Of a DNA stretch of 64,000 nucleotides, positions 9,234 through 18,636 are shown piece by piece (position 1 is the first letter of the stretch; each line of letters opens with the position of its first letter). The notes under the pieces are model-generated. The model was not told where the DNA came from, did no database searches, and was given only the letters and a program-made list of their open reading frames with translations. Position numbers and translations under genes: made by a program. This DNA is from Halococcus saccharolyticus DSM 5350 (GTDB lineage: Archaea > Halobacteriota > Halobacteria > Halobacteriales > Halococcaceae). Location of the stretch: contig NZ_AOMD01000029.1 in NCBI RefSeq assembly GCF_000336915.1, forward strand, positions 1 through 64,000, in the 5' to 3' direction.

Positions 9234-9806
9234 ATGTATCGACCGGGCCACCTGGGAATCTGGTTGCTGTTGTATGCCCCGCTCGCGTTCATTCTATTCG
9301 CAGCTGATAGACCGGCGCTGGCCGTCCTCGGTGGCGCGGTCATGTTCGTCGTCGAGCCGATCCCCGACCGGGATCAGCGAGTCCCATTCCTGAAACACCG
9401 GGGATTCAGCCATACGATCGGCTTCGCCGTACTCGTGGGGACGGTGCTCGGAGTTATCGGATGGTTCGCTGGTGATCGAGCGTTCGTACTCGTCGGGGAG
9501 TGGCTCACGGGGAACGGCTATTCGGGGATCGGAGCCGACGTCGCGAGCTCTCGATCAGCAGTTGATGAAGTGTTCTTTGGGCTGTTCGGGTTCACCGTCG
9601 GGACGTTCGCGATCCTGGCACACCTGATAGGCGACGTTCTGACGCCGATGGGGATTCGCCCACTCTGGCCGCTCTCAGACCGATCGTTTAGCCTGTCGCT
9701 CACCACGGCAAAGAATCCGGTCGCGAACGGCCTGCTGTTGCTCGCCGGAACAGCAGCGGCGATCGGCGTGTTCTGGCTATCCTTCCAGGGAGCCCTACCA
9801 CCATGA
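9234..9806 (+). CDS. YdjM-like (DUF457) membrane-bound metal-dependent hydrolase
   Basis: About 190 residues with four to five membrane spans. The signature HRGFSHTIGF near residue 60 and a second His segment, LAHLIGDVLTPMGIRPLWPL, are the conserved metal-site motifs of the YdjM/DUF457 family (LexA-regulated inner-membrane hydrolases of unknown substrate). GTG 9231 is directly in front and could be used. The ATG is preferred here. It overlaps its downstream neighbour (ATGA). Presence inside a conjugation-like operon is unexplained. Confidence 0.85.
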   Translation: MYRPGHLGIWLLLYAPLAFILFAADRPALAVLGGAVMFVVEPIPDRDQRVPFLKHRGFSHTIGFAVLVGTVLGVIGWFAGDRAFVLVGEWLTGNGYSGIGADVASSRSAVDEVFFGLFGFTVGTFAILAHLIGDVLTPMGIRPLWPLSDRSFSLSLTTAKNPVANGLLLLAGTAAAIGVFWLSFQGALPP

Positions 9807-10816
9807 CAGGAATTACATCCTCGAGTCCTGAGTCGCAATCACGTCTAGATCGGAGCGCCCCGTTTCGGGTGTTGGTAGTCGGCATCGTACTCGTCGCGAC
9901 GATCGGGGGTATCGCCGGAGTCGTCGCCGCCGATTCTGTCGGCGTACAGCAGCAGTCAACACCAATCAACAACTCGTCGAACGAATCCCTCACCGATACG
10001 GTCGCCACGAACAGCAGCAACGTGAGCACCGTCAGCGCAGCGAACAGCACCACGACGACAAGCAACGCAACGACGACGAACAACACGACGACCGGCCCGA
10101 CGTCGAACGGCAACGAGAAGAATACGACGTCGACGACCACTCCGGTCGCGGTCAACGAGTCGGGGATAGCGACCCCCGATAGTCCATCGAGCGTCCGATT
10201 CGCGTTCCCGAATCAAACGACGAACGGGACGAGTATCACCGTTCGCGAGCCCCGGCTTCCCGACGGTGGGTTCCTGGTTGTTCACGGTCGGAGCTATCCA
10301 CAGAACGGGCTCGGCAGCGTGATCGGCGTCAGCGAGTATATCGCGCCGGATACGTCCTACAGTCGGGTACAGATTCGGCTGTTCGACATCGCCGGGCGCT
10401 CATTCGAGCAATCGAGATTGCGAGCGCCGACCACGATGTACGTGCAAGCGGTCCTCGACACCAACGACAATCAGCAGTACGACGCGCTCGCCACGACCGG
10501 CGCGCAGGACGTGAGCTACCTGATTGACGGTAGCCGCCCAGCCGTCGCCGGTGCCCAGATTGACGTCGAGCAGCGGCTCACAACAGAAAACGGGTCGGAG
10601 GGTCTCATGGATGGGTTCGTACCGAACCAAACGCAGACCCCGGCCAGCACCGACAACGGGACCGGGACGACCACTCCGGGCGAAGGACTCAAACTGAATC
10701 CCAACCAGGGCAGCGGAGTTGACCTTGAAGCGATCCCGAACGCAGCCAGCGATTTCGGCCCGCTACTTGTGATTCTCGGCGGGCTCGCGGCCGCACTTTA
10801 CGCTAAAAGCCAATGA
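9803..10816 (+). CDS. surface protein with one DUF7282 domain
   Basis: 337 residues. The N-terminal hydrophobic segment (FRVLVVGIVLVATIGGIAGVVAA) acts as signal or anchor and is followed by a long Thr/Asn/Ser linker rich in N-glycosylation sequons. One DUF7282 domain (LPDGGFLVVHGRS, LGSVIGVSEYIAPD, DTNDNQQYD) spans about residues 130-260. A C-terminal span (FGPLLVILGGLAAALYA) ends in KSQ. Starts inside the stop of the YdjM-like gene and overlaps the next gene, so co-translation is likely. Confidence 0.8.
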   Translation: MTGITSSSPESQSRLDRSAPFRVLVVGIVLVATIGGIAGVVAADSVGVQQQSTPINNSSNESLTDTVATNSSNVSTVSAANSTTTTSNATTTNNTTTGPTSNGNEKNTTSTTTPVAVNESGIATPDSPSSVRFAFPNQTTNGTSITVREPRLPDGGFLVVHGRSYPQNGLGSVIGVSEYIAPDTSYSRVQIRLFDIAGRSFEQSRLRAPTTMYVQAVLDTNDNQQYDALATTGAQDVSYLIDGSRPAVAGAQIDVEQRLTTENGSEGLMDGFVPNQTQTPASTDNGTGTTTPGEGLKLNPNQGSGVDLEAIPNAASDFGPLLVILGGLAAALYAKSQ

Positions 10817-12030
10817 ACGCCCACACCGCCACCACGACGGAGCCGAGCACCGCCCGATCGAGATCGAGAAGGACGCTCGCCGTGCTCATCGCGGCAGTCT
10901 TGGTCGGATCGATCGCGATCATGGGGCCGCTCGCGGTCGCCGGTGTGCAAGCTCAAGAGACGACAGCGAACACGACGACTACCGAAGGAAACGCAACGGC
11001 GGCGAACACCACCGAGAGCACCAACGGCAGCGTGAGCGTGACGATGCAGCGCCAGACTGTCGCTACGGGCGCAAACGTCACCGTCCGGTCGGCTACGCTC
11101 CCCGAGGGTGGCTACGTGGTTCTACACGGCTATGCGCTCACACTCGCCGGGCAACGCGAGGAGAGCGCGATCGCGGTTTCGGAGTATCTGGAACCCGGCA
11201 GCTATCAGAATCTCACGATTCCCGTCGATAATGGCGTTCCCGGCGTCTACAGCAACCAATCGCGACTAAACGGATCGCAGAACATCAGCGCAGTCGCTTA
11301 TCGAGAGTCGAACGGCAACCAGCGTTTCGAGCAGTTCACGACCGGCAACGACTCAGTGTATGAGCCACAGCAGGTGGCTCTCTCCACCGGTTACGTCCTG
11401 GTTGAGCGGACACAGAACGCCGCGATCCCGAGTGCAGCGCTTCGGTTCACTGACCAGACCAGCAACGGAACGACAGTCACGGTCGCGTCGACGAAGCTTC
11501 CTGACGGTGGGTTCGTCGCGATCCACGACAGCAGCTATCTCCCGCCGGAGAACGATACTTTCGGCAGCATCATCGGAGTCGGACGATACGTCGAGCCCAA
11601 CGAATCGGCAAAGCAGGTCACGATCGAATTGTACGACGTTCCCGGTCGGTCACTCAATCGGTCGCGACTCGGGGATAATTCGACGCTCGTCGCCGTTCCC
11701 TACCGGGACACGAACGGCAACCAGCAGTACGATTACTACCAGTCGGACGGGCTCAGGGATAGCGCGTACATCAACCGATCAGGCGAGTCCCCCGAGGTGA
11801 TCGTTGATCGGGCGAGTATTGGCGTCAACGGGAGCGGTCAGGGAGAGACGACGCCGCAGAACACAACGAATCCGAGTGGCGGGCAGCCGATCGAGATCGG
11901 CGTTGTGGACCCAAATCAGGGAATCTTCGGGACAATTTCGAGCCTCTTGAACGGGCCGGTGTTCGACTTTTTCATCGGCGCGGCGTTCATCCTGTTCGTC
12001 GGCTTCATCGCCTATCAGGTGAAATCATGA
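10813..12030 (+). CDS. surface protein with two DUF7282 domains
   Basis: 405 residues. Basic N-terminus with RSRSRRTLAVLIAAVLVGSIAIMG signal, Thr/Asn linker, then two DUF7282 repeats (ATLPEGGYVVLHGYAL ... ESNGNQRFE; TKLPDGGFVAIHDSSY ... DTNGNQQYD). A C-terminal membrane span (FFIGAAFILFVGFIAYQV) with a KS tail follows. Four proteins of this architecture in one cluster suggest a multi-subunit surface structure rather than redundant copies. It overlaps both neighbours by four bases. Confidence 0.8.
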   Translation: MNAHTATTTEPSTARSRSRRTLAVLIAAVLVGSIAIMGPLAVAGVQAQETTANTTTTEGNATAANTTESTNGSVSVTMQRQTVATGANVTVRSATLPEGGYVVLHGYALTLAGQREESAIAVSEYLEPGSYQNLTIPVDNGVPGVYSNQSRLNGSQNISAVAYRESNGNQRFEQFTTGNDSVYEPQQVALSTGYVLVERTQNAAIPSAALRFTDQTSNGTTVTVASTKLPDGGFVAIHDSSYLPPENDTFGSIIGVGRYVEPNESAKQVTIELYDVPGRSLNRSRLGDNSTLVAVPYRDTNGNQQYDYYQSDGLRDSAYINRSGESPEVIVDRASIGVNGSGQGETTPQNTTNPSGGQPIEIGVVDPNQGIFGTISSLLNGPVFDFFIGAAFILFVGFIAYQVKS

Positions 12031-13910
12031 GTGCTCAGAGCCCGCAGAGCACTCAGAGATCGTCGCCTACCCCATCCGAACACGAGGACGAATCCGAGTC
12101 CTCGCCGACCGTGGTGAAACGGCGAGCGTTCCTGAAAACCTCGCTCGCCGCAGCGGGGACCGCCGCGATGCTGTCGACCGACGCCGGTTCGGGGATCGCG
12201 ACCGCAGAGAGCACGGGAGCAGCCGGAGCGATGGAAGCGTGTAAGGTCGGAGCGAACCCGAATCAGGTGCCACCCGCCGTCGAGGAGCTCAGGTCGGACG
12301 ATCCAGACGAGATTTACAATGGCGACATAGTGTCGCCCGGCAACTTCGACACGCCGGGTCATCCTCACCGCGAGGCGTATCGATCGCTCGCCGAAACCGA
12401 GCGCCGCTTTCGTGACGGCGTGCAACAGCAGAAGGCCGTTCCTTCGCCAGCAGATTTTGAGAACGTCGTCAACGCCGTCGACGACCTCGGAGCCGACCCA
12501 TCCGGTGAGACACCCGCCAACAGCGCGATCGAGAGCGGAGCCGAACCAGGAACACTCATAATCCTTCCAAAAGGTGCTACATTCCTGCTCGACGGCGATC
12601 TTAACCTGAGTCCCAGTGGGGCGTTCGGAATGGTAGGCAAGGGGTTCGAGAACACCAAGAAACCGCCCGGTGAGAGCGCTCCCCGTTTCGTCTCAGCACC
12701 GAACACACAGGCACGGTTAATTCTCGGCCCAGTCGAACGAGGACTGTTCGGGGGCTTCATTCTCGATCAGTCGGCTAACGTATCCGGGATCGGGCTTCTC
12801 GCCGAAACCGAGAGCGGATTCGTTCTCGTCCGTGCCGTTCGCGTGATCGGCGTTCAAGACAATACGAGTGCCACAGGACAAGGGAATCAGGAAAGTACGA
12901 ATCACTCCCTTTGTACGCCCATCGCTCGGTCATCAGAGGGTGCTATTCGCGTTCAGCAGTTCATCATGAGCGACCACGGAATCCCTGGCGACAAAAACAG
13001 CGGTGGGGTGCCGGGATTTTGGGTCGGGAAAACCAACAGAGGACTCGTCGAGCTCGTGCAATGCGCCTCTACCGGGGGCTCAGACAACGGTATCTACGGC
13101 AGTCGGACGCATGGCGACCTACACATCATCGACGGAGCCTACTTCAACAATGAAGTGTCGCAAATCCGATTCGCTGGAGAAGGCTCATGGGCGGTGGGGT
13201 GTACGGTCGGCCTCGATCGTGAGAAATACGACGGACCCCGGCCCTCGGAGTTTCTGAAAGAGTTCAGCTCGAACGGTGTCAAAACGGAGATACCCGATTT
13301 TATCGATAAGCCGGGTGGTGGGCGGCTCGAAAACTGCGAGGTCGTGGCCCGGAACGTGACCAGCAGCAACGTCGGGTCGCTAATTTTCGTGCGAGGGTTC
13401 TCAGGTGCACTCACAGTCAACAACTGCCGAGTCATCAACGGCGTAGACGGTATGGCGAGCCTCTCAGCACGACCACCGGGTAGCGGTTATGGCACGAAAA
13501 GCAAGCCACCGTACGCGGTGAACGTGTCCGATTCGACGTTCACCGGAATCCAAAATAGTGCCGCAGCGATCGAAATCCAAGATCGGCCAGCATCAACAGT
13601 CACGAACACCTGTATCAAGATCGAAGGCGCGGGGCCAGGAGATATAGTCGGCGCATCGGCCAACAAATGCACCTACGGGATGGAATGCAAATCAGCTGGA
13701 ACTACGGGACCGGTCGGGTCAGCGGTGAACTTCGTCGTCGGTGGAATCACCTCGTTCGTGAGCGGGTTGTTCAAGGGAGCCGCCGTGATCGCGACGGTTC
13801 CGTTCATCATCCTTCTGGTAGCCGGGTTGCTGAGTCTACTACTCGCGAGCTCGCTACCAGCCGCTTTCGGGTTGCTCGCTGCCGCGATCAAATTCTTTGC
13901 TAAGGATTGA
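12027..13910 (+). CDS. Tat-exported right-handed beta-helix protein with C-terminal anchor
   Basis: 627 residues. A twin-arginine signal (KRRAFLKTSLAAAGTAAML) ends near residue 55. The body carries repeats of short strands with Gly/Asn turns (NRGLVELVQCASTGGSDNGIYGSR, NCEVVARNVTSSNVGS, NNCRVINGVDG, NVSDSTFTG), which is the pattern of pectate-lyase-like beta helices that bind or cut polysaccharide. A hydrophobic stretch of about 40 residues near the C-terminus anchors it. Closing position in the 8674-13910 operon suggests a role in handling the glycosylated cell surface during contact. Catalytic residues were not identified. Confidence 0.75.
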   Translation: MSAQSPQSTQRSSPTPSEHEDESESSPTVVKRRAFLKTSLAAAGTAAMLSTDAGSGIATAESTGAAGAMEACKVGANPNQVPPAVEELRSDDPDEIYNGDIVSPGNFDTPGHPHREAYRSLAETERRFRDGVQQQKAVPSPADFENVVNAVDDLGADPSGETPANSAIESGAEPGTLIILPKGATFLLDGDLNLSPSGAFGMVGKGFENTKKPPGESAPRFVSAPNTQARLILGPVERGLFGGFILDQSANVSGIGLLAETESGFVLVRAVRVIGVQDNTSATGQGNQESTNHSLCTPIARSSEGAIRVQQFIMSDHGIPGDKNSGGVPGFWVGKTNRGLVELVQCASTGGSDNGIYGSRTHGDLHIIDGAYFNNEVSQIRFAGEGSWAVGCTVGLDREKYDGPRPSEFLKEFSSNGVKTEIPDFIDKPGGGRLENCEVVARNVTSSNVGSLIFVRGFSGALTVNNCRVINGVDGMASLSARPPGSGYGTKSKPPYAVNVSDSTFTGIQNSAAAIEIQDRPASTVTNTCIKIEGAGPGDIVGASANKCTYGMECKSAGTTGPVGSAVNFVVGGITSFVSGLFKGAAVIATVPFIILLVAGLLSLLLASSLPAAFGLLAAAIKFFAKD

Positions 13911-14029
13911 TTCGACCTCTCTACTACTCACGTACAGGCCATGAAGCGGCCTTTCTATATTGGGAGATGTGTCAGATTTCTTCCGCGACATAGACAGTTT
14001 TTTACTGGACTCTTCGGACGCTTGCCGAT

Positions 14030-14455
14030 ATGGTGCGCAACCAACAGGCGACCGACGACGGCGAAAAAACCGAGTCAAGGCTCACGGAAACACTCAAAAA
14101 TTCTGTAGTGCCATTCGTGCCGCAGGCGGCGCTCATCATGATGATCGGGGCCGTGACCCTGGTTTCACCGGCAGCGGCCCAGCAGGGGATCTGCGATATG
14201 CCCGGCGGGTCGGCGCTGCTGGGTATGGGCGGTCTACTCATCCAGGGAGTCCTCGTGATCGGCGGCGTCTATCTCATCGCTCAGGGCGCAGCGAGTATGT
14301 TCGGAGCCGGTCGCGGGGCCGGAGGTCGGCAGAACGCGCTCTACGGGATCATTATCGTGATCTTCGGACTCGTGCTCCCGCAGTTCGTCGGCTTCCTCGC
14401 CGAGCAGACCGGGACGAGTCTCGCCGATGCAGGCGTCGGGTGTCTGTTCGGGTAA
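14030..14455 (+). CDS. VirB2/TrbC-like small membrane protein (possible conjugative pilin)
   Basis: 141 residues. Charged N-terminus, then a cleavable-looking span (VPQAALIMMIGAVTLVSPAAA followed by Q), then two spans (GGLLIQGVLVIGGVYLIAQGA and ALYGIIIVIFGLVLPQFVGFL) separated by a short basic loop, GAGRGAGGRQN. The small size, the AAAQQ cleavage-like site and two hydrophobic helices with a basic loop match VirB2-type pilins. The genetic setting with VirB4- and VirB6-like genes supports this, but sequence identity to any pilin could not be tested. Confidence 0.6.
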   Translation: MVRNQQATDDGEKTESRLTETLKNSVVPFVPQAALIMMIGAVTLVSPAAAQQGICDMPGGSALLGMGGLLIQGVLVIGGVYLIAQGAASMFGAGRGAGGRQNALYGIIIVIFGLVLPQFVGFLAEQTGTSLADAGVGCLFG

Positions 14456-14539
14456 GCCGGTCGGTGCAATCGGTCAGATCGGTCGCCACGACCGCTCACG
14501 CAACCAATTGCGGACCACCCTTGCTTCAAGATACTAACA

Positions 14540-15700
14540 ATGACGAGTGATCGGTGTCCCTCTCGATCGACGGATCGGCGTAGCGTACTACAGGCAGGAG
14601 CCGGAGTGCTCGCTGCCCTCGGAGTAGCTGGGTGTCTCGGGGGAGGTGGATCGAGCGACAATAGCACCAACGACTCCGAAAACGGCAGTGGCGTCGAGTC
14701 GTCGCCCACCACCCTAACCAGCAGCGAGCCGACGGCTACAGACGGGCCGGGTGAGACGGGAACCGCAAACGGAACGACCACCACTGCGATCCCGAGCGTG
14801 TTTGGCTCAGAGGTCGAATTTAGTGGGAGTGAAATGAGCATCCCGCTGAATACCGACGTCACGCTCGATGCAGTGCAACTCAATGCACCGAACGGCGACG
14901 TGTTCGCGACCTTCGAGCCCCACCAGTACGAGGGATCGGCCACATTTACGTTGATCGAGCAGACGTCCGACCAACTCGGGTACAAGCTCTATCCGTTCGG
15001 CACCTACACCGCAAAAGCGGTTCAGGAGGACAGAGTAGTTGACAGCCACTCCTACGATCTTCGCCCAGCATTTTCCGTTACGGGAATCGAGAGCCAGCAG
15101 GGACTCGTCGCGATCACCGTGGAGAACATCGGGAGCGCCCCCGCGCCGATCACGGCAGCACGGATCTACCGACTGAATCAAAGTCCGGGTCCCCAAGAGT
15201 TCGGCGGCGGGTTCGTCGACCAGGACGCGATCGTGCCGCCCGAGGAGTCGATCACGGTCGAGACGGGGCTCATGGGGTTCAACGACGTCTATTCGATCGG
15301 CAACAACTCATCGGTATCCGATTATGAAAACCAATACTGTACCGGAGAGGCCCGCCCAATAACGGTGAGCTATCGAGTATTCGGAGAAATCCGAGAAACG
15401 ACCGGCTCACTCGTATTCGGAGGTGGCCCCACCGAAGGACCGAACCAGACGATCGCGTGCGAGGAATACACCATCAACGCCGGTGCAAACGTCTCAGCCA
15501 ACGGAACGAACACAACCGGGAATTTGAGCGGGAACCTCACCAACGAGACAGGGAACCTCACCGGTGCCAACCGGTCAACCATGAACAACACCAGCAACCG
15601 GTCGAACGGGACCGGCAGCAACCTCACCGCCGAGAACGGAACCAGTGAGAACGCCAGCATGTCGGCGAACCAGTCGAACAGCAGCGACTATAGGGATTAG
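14540..15700 (+). CDS. Tat lipoprotein of the conjugation-like module
   Basis: 386 residues. Tat signal RRSVLQAGAGVLAALGVAGC with the lipobox cysteine inside AGC, then a Ser/Asn/Thr linker. A beta-rich domain follows (FSGSEMSIPLNTDVTLDAVQL, YPFGTYTAKAV, VTGIESQQGLVAITVENIGSAPAPITAARIY), which is CARDB-like in its VENIGSAP motif. The Asn/Thr tail carries many N-glycosylation sites. A clear paralogue lies at 18637-19539, now separated by inserted cargo. It may play the part of an outer T4SS component on the cell surface. This is inference from context. Confidence 0.75.
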   Translation: MTSDRCPSRSTDRRSVLQAGAGVLAALGVAGCLGGGGSSDNSTNDSENGSGVESSPTTLTSSEPTATDGPGETGTANGTTTTAIPSVFGSEVEFSGSEMSIPLNTDVTLDAVQLNAPNGDVFATFEPHQYEGSATFTLIEQTSDQLGYKLYPFGTYTAKAVQEDRVVDSHSYDLRPAFSVTGIESQQGLVAITVENIGSAPAPITAARIYRLNQSPGPQEFGGGFVDQDAIVPPEESITVETGLMGFNDVYSIGNNSSVSDYENQYCTGEARPITVSYRVFGEIRETTGSLVFGGGPTEGPNQTIACEEYTINAGANVSANGTNTTGNLSGNLTNETGNLTGANRSTMNNTSNRSNGTGSNLTAENGTSENASMSANQSNSSDYRD

Positions 15701-15717
15701 CCAAAGTCTTAGTACTT

Positions 15718-15930
15718 TCCAACGTTGCGGTATGACTACCTATCGAAATCAGTGTGCGAGATGCAGGGCGCGTATCTTGCACATCGGATCGCCAGAGAGG
15801 TGGTTTTGTTCGGGTGACGCACCACCCGTTCATCCGACACCCGGTTTCCTACTTTGCTCTCGGCGGTGGCATTTCAGGCCGAAATCAACGTCTGACCCGC
15901 TCAATGTTGCACATCGATCACGACGGCATC
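15718..15930. repeat. dispersed TGCAAGATAC-type repeat, copy 1
   Basis: Contains GTGCGAGATGCAGGGCGCG followed by TATCTTGCAC, a hairpin-like core. About 130 further bases (CCCGTTCATCCG, CGGTTTCCTACTTTGCTC, GTTGCACATCGATC) recur in copy 2 near 16700-16800 and inverted near 49030-49200. It marks the left border of the nickel cargo block. The 15701-16044 interval holds no supportable gene. Confidence 0.7.
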
Positions 15931-16044
15931 TAGTGGTTCAATGAAGCCGTAGATTCGTCTCCGAAACTGAGACTCGCTCAGATACTCGGTAGAAGGAAAG
16001 ACTTGTTCTCACCGGTATCGATAAATCTTCGGGAGTGGAAGTCG

Positions 16045-16461
16045 TCAATCGAGTTCTTCGAACGTCTCGACAACGCTCATGGCGACATCCATGTCCTGCT
16101 CAACCGCACCACCGCTGACGCCAACTGCACCGACGAGTTCGCCCTCGGAGTGAAGCGGGTAGCCACCGCCGAAGATCACCATCCGGTCATCGTTGGTGTT
16201 CTGGATCCCGTATAACGGTTCACCAGGCTGAGCCGCTTTACCGAGTTCGTCAGTTGCCATTTCGTAACAAGCTGCCGTGTAGGCTTTGTTCCGGGCGATG
16301 TCGATCGATCCAAGCCAAGCACGGTCCATCCGGCGATTGACGATGAGGGTGCCCTCTGCATTCGCGATAGCGATTACCATGGGGTTGTCGATCTCGTTCG
16401 CACGCGTCTCGGCTGTGTCGGCCAGTTCCTTCGCCAGATCAAGTCCGATCGTGCTTACCAT
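16045..16461 (-). CDS. HbpS/GlcG-family (DUF336) protein
   Basis: 138 residues, the whole length of a GlcG/HbpS domain. Family motifs visible are NPMVIAIANAEGTLIVNRRMDRAWLGSIDIARNKAYTA near the N-terminus and YGIQNTNDDRMVIFGGGYPL plus GAVGVSGG near the C-terminus. Family members bind heme or flavin/corrin-type ligands, or assist glycolate and B12 metabolism. The function here is open. No signal peptide, so cytoplasmic. It stands alone between two copies of the dispersed repeat. Confidence 0.85.
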   Translation of the reverse strand: MVSTIGLDLAKELADTAETRANEIDNPMVIAIANAEGTLIVNRRMDRAWLGSIDIARNKAYTAACYEMATDELGKAAQPGEPLYGIQNTNDDRMVIFGGGYPLHSEGELVGAVGVSGGAVEQDMDVAMSVVETFEELD

Positions 16462-16539
16462 TGTACGCTAATATGTTCCAGCGAAACCGTCATAACCCTT
16501 TGTTTTCACTGAGTCATGGATTCCGGACTAAGAGCTGAA

Positions 16540-16800
16540 TATCTCGCTAAGAGGCAAGAGATTGCGATAGAGGCCAAGTGCGAAATAGCCTCTGCATCGG
16601 TCACGTCGGTGGTGGCAGAATTGTGGTAGCTTCTGTTGGTGATGCTGCATACACAGCGCATATCTTGTACACCATCTCGCCAACGGTGTTTTTCTCTAGG
16701 TGACTCACCGCCCGTTTGCTGAAACCCGTTTCCTATTCGCCCCAACGGTCGCATTTTATGACGACATCACTGTGTTTCCCCCTCAACTCTGCACATCAAA
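16540..16800. repeat. dispersed TGCAAGATAC-type repeat, copy 2
   Basis: A long copy. CTAAGAGGCAAGAGATTGCG and GAGGCCAAGTGCG at the left match, inverted, the right end of the 43718 copy. CGCATATCTTGTACACC and CCCGTTTCCTATTCGCCCC match copy 1. The remaining sequence between 16462 and 16902 contains no gene. Confidence 0.65.
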
Positions 16801-16902
16801 AGCCGGACGCCTGGCTATTTGATATGCAAACTGAGGATTGCGATTTCTCATACCGCATCTCTTGGTAGTCGCAAGAATGAGGCCGAAACTGAGTCTTGAA
16901 GA

Positions 16903-17745
16903 TCAGAGCACGCCTATGATGAATCCCATCCCCATCACGATGAGAACGACTGCCGAGAATACTGGCAGGTAGGGGGTGTACTGCTCTACTTTCTCCTCAT
17001 AGTTTTGGTACCCCGCAACCAGCAGCAACGTCAACCCGACGAGAGCGAAAATTACCGTCAGAGCGTACGCACTCATCAGTTCAAGACAGTGATTTGATCC
17101 GGCGCACAGCGCGATGATCTCGAATTCCTCCTCGTGAGCGAATCCAAGGAGGAAGGCGAACCACGCAATCCCGAGGAGTCCCCGGTTCGCTGCAGCATCG
17201 AGGTCACCGTGGGAGTGCCCGTGTGAGCCCGAATCGCTTCCGAGGAATGGGACCGCGCCCTTGATTCGAGCCCAGAGTCCCCCCTCCGAGTCAGAGTACT
17301 CGTCGTGGCCATGACTCTGGCTATGGTCGTGGTCGTGCTGGTGACCTTCGTGGTTGTGATCGTGGTCATCGTCGGCATGAGAATTTTCAGTACCGTGTGA
17401 GTGTCCTCCGTAGTATTCGCGAATACCGAGTGCGATGAGCAGCACACCCGCAACGAGACTCACCGGCCCGCCGATCTGAATCCCACCGAGTATCGTGATC
17501 GGTTCGTTCACCTGCGTGAGATTGAAGTACGCTTTCGCGTAGAAGAACACTCCCACCATTGCGATACTGCTGATGAGATGCCCGATTCCAAGGATGAAAC
17601 TCGCCGCGAAGCCGTAGAGCCACTTGTTCGATTGCTCGAACGCGTATGCGGCAGCCACAGGCCACCCGTGCCCTGGTTCGATACCGTGGATAGCCCCGAG
17701 TGCAACAGCCCCGAATAACAGCCCGAGTGCCTCTTGGTGGAGCAT
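16903..17745 (-). CDS. NicO/RcnA-type nickel-cobalt permease
   Basis: 280 residues, about six membrane spans. GAIHGIEPGHGWPVAAAYAF at the N-terminus is the HxxxPGHG signature of the family. A cytoplasmic loop extremely rich in His and Asp (about residues 118-185) and a second motif, LLGFAHEEEFEI, fit metal handling. Such proteins import or export nickel or cobalt. Divergence from a nikR gene 100 bases away argues for nickel-controlled expression. Direction of transport cannot be told from sequence, though His-rich loops are common in RcnA-like exporters. Confidence 0.85.
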   Translation of the reverse strand: MLHQEALGLLFGAVALGAIHGIEPGHGWPVAAAYAFEQSNKWLYGFAASFILGIGHLISSIAMVGVFFYAKAYFNLTQVNEPITILGGIQIGGPVSLVAGVLLIALGIREYYGGHSHGTENSHADDDHDHNHEGHQHDHDHSQSHGHDEYSDSEGGLWARIKGAVPFLGSDSGSHGHSHGDLDAAANRGLLGIAWFAFLLGFAHEEEFEIIALCAGSNHCLELMSAYALTVIFALVGLTLLLVAGYQNYEEKVEQYTPYLPVFSAVVLIVMGMGFIIGVL

Positions 17746-17783
17746 TCGTGAGCGAACACAGGTACTATCCCCGTGTAGAGGTT

Positions 17784-17814
17784 GTTATGTCCCAATCGCG
17801 GGAACCGTAATAAC
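17784..17814. promoter_or_regulatory. candidate NikR operator
   Basis: GTTAT (17784-17788) and ATAAC (17810-17814) form an inverted pair in the short divergent region between the permease and nikR genes. Bacterial NikR sites are likewise widely spaced inverted repeats. The arms here are short, so this is tentative. Confidence 0.35.
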
Positions 17815-17847
17815 TGTCATTAACTGCGGGTCAGACCAAGAGTGGGT

Positions 17848-18258
17848 ATGCGTACGAGTTTGAACATCCCTCAGGAAGTCCTCGATTCATTCGATGAGGC
17901 ATGGAAAGCGGAAGGACTCGAATCACGCTCACGAGCCGCCCGGGAAGCGATACAAGAATACACCGAACGCCACACCCAACTGGAGGAAATCGAGGGAGAG
18001 GTCACCGCAGCAGTTGCCTTCGACTACGAGCACACACTCGTGATCGGCGATCTCCACACTCTCCAGCACGAGTTCGAGGACATCATCGGGTCGACTCACC
18101 ATCAACATCATGGCGAGTGGTGTCTTGAAACGGTGTTCTGTAATGGAACTGCGCTTCGGGTTCGAGAACTCGTCTACCAGTTGCGCGATTTCGACGCGGT
18201 TGGACGAGTGAATGTGATGTTCCTTCAGCAAACAGAGCACGCAAACTGTAGTAACTAA
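17848..18258 (+). CDS. nikR: NikR-like nickel-responsive regulator
   Basis: 136 residues from ATG 17848; a GTG six bases upstream is less likely. The N-terminal ribbon-helix-helix is MRTSLNIPQEVLDSFDEAW then SRSRAAREAIQEY. The C-terminal ACT-like domain keeps a His/Cys metal cluster: His74, the HHQHHGEWCLE segment with His85, His87 and Cys92, and CNG at the end of the strand. Length and layout are standard for NikR. It likely represses the divergent permease gene when nickel is present. Confidence 0.85.
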   Translation: MRTSLNIPQEVLDSFDEAWKAEGLESRSRAAREAIQEYTERHTQLEEIEGEVTAAVAFDYEHTLVIGDLHTLQHEFEDIIGSTHHQHHGEWCLETVFCNGTALRVRELVYQLRDFDAVGRVNVMFLQQTEHANCSN

Positions 18259-18269
18259 TAGAGTCTGTT

Positions 18270-18412
18270 AGATCCTGTTTCCTGCCTAAGAGGCAAGAGG
18301 TAGCGGTAGCGACCAGGTGCAAGATAGATCCTCTGTATCTCGCACACCGGTTCTGACAGCTGGTGAGGTACATGCGGAGAGAAATATGGGGATTTCTGCT
18401 GAGCACTATAGA
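18270..18412. repeat. dispersed TGCAAGATAC-type repeat, copy 3 (inverted)
   Basis: Reads as the reverse of the 43718 copy: TAAGAGGCAAGAGGTAGCG, then GGTGCAAGATAGATCCTCTG, and finally TTTCTGCTGAGCACTATAG. It closes the nickel cargo block on the right, 240 bases before the second lipoprotein gene. Confidence 0.7.
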
Positions 18413-18495
18413 TCGCGCGTCGATCCGAGCAGCCTGTTTTCTACACGAAAGTCGAGAGCGGAGAGCCGCGCCGTCCGGCGGTTGTGGGGGGGTAT

Positions 18496-18542
18496 TCTTA
18501 CCAAACATCTGAGCGCCGGTCCCGTCTGAGTGTTTGGTAAGA
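18496..18542. repeat. 47-bp dispersed palindrome, copy P3
   Basis: Perfect arms TCTTACCAAACA and TGTTTGGTAAGA with a 23-nt spacer. It lies between the nickel cargo and the lipoprotein gene that resumes the conjugation module. Flanks are GC-rich. Confidence 0.85.
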
Positions 18543-18636
18543 CCGAGCGGGCGGCGGCAGCGTCGGCGCGAGCGGCTGAACAAAATTTTGACACGACATG
18601 GATAGGTTTAACCCGCGAGTCCGTGGCGGGATTCCC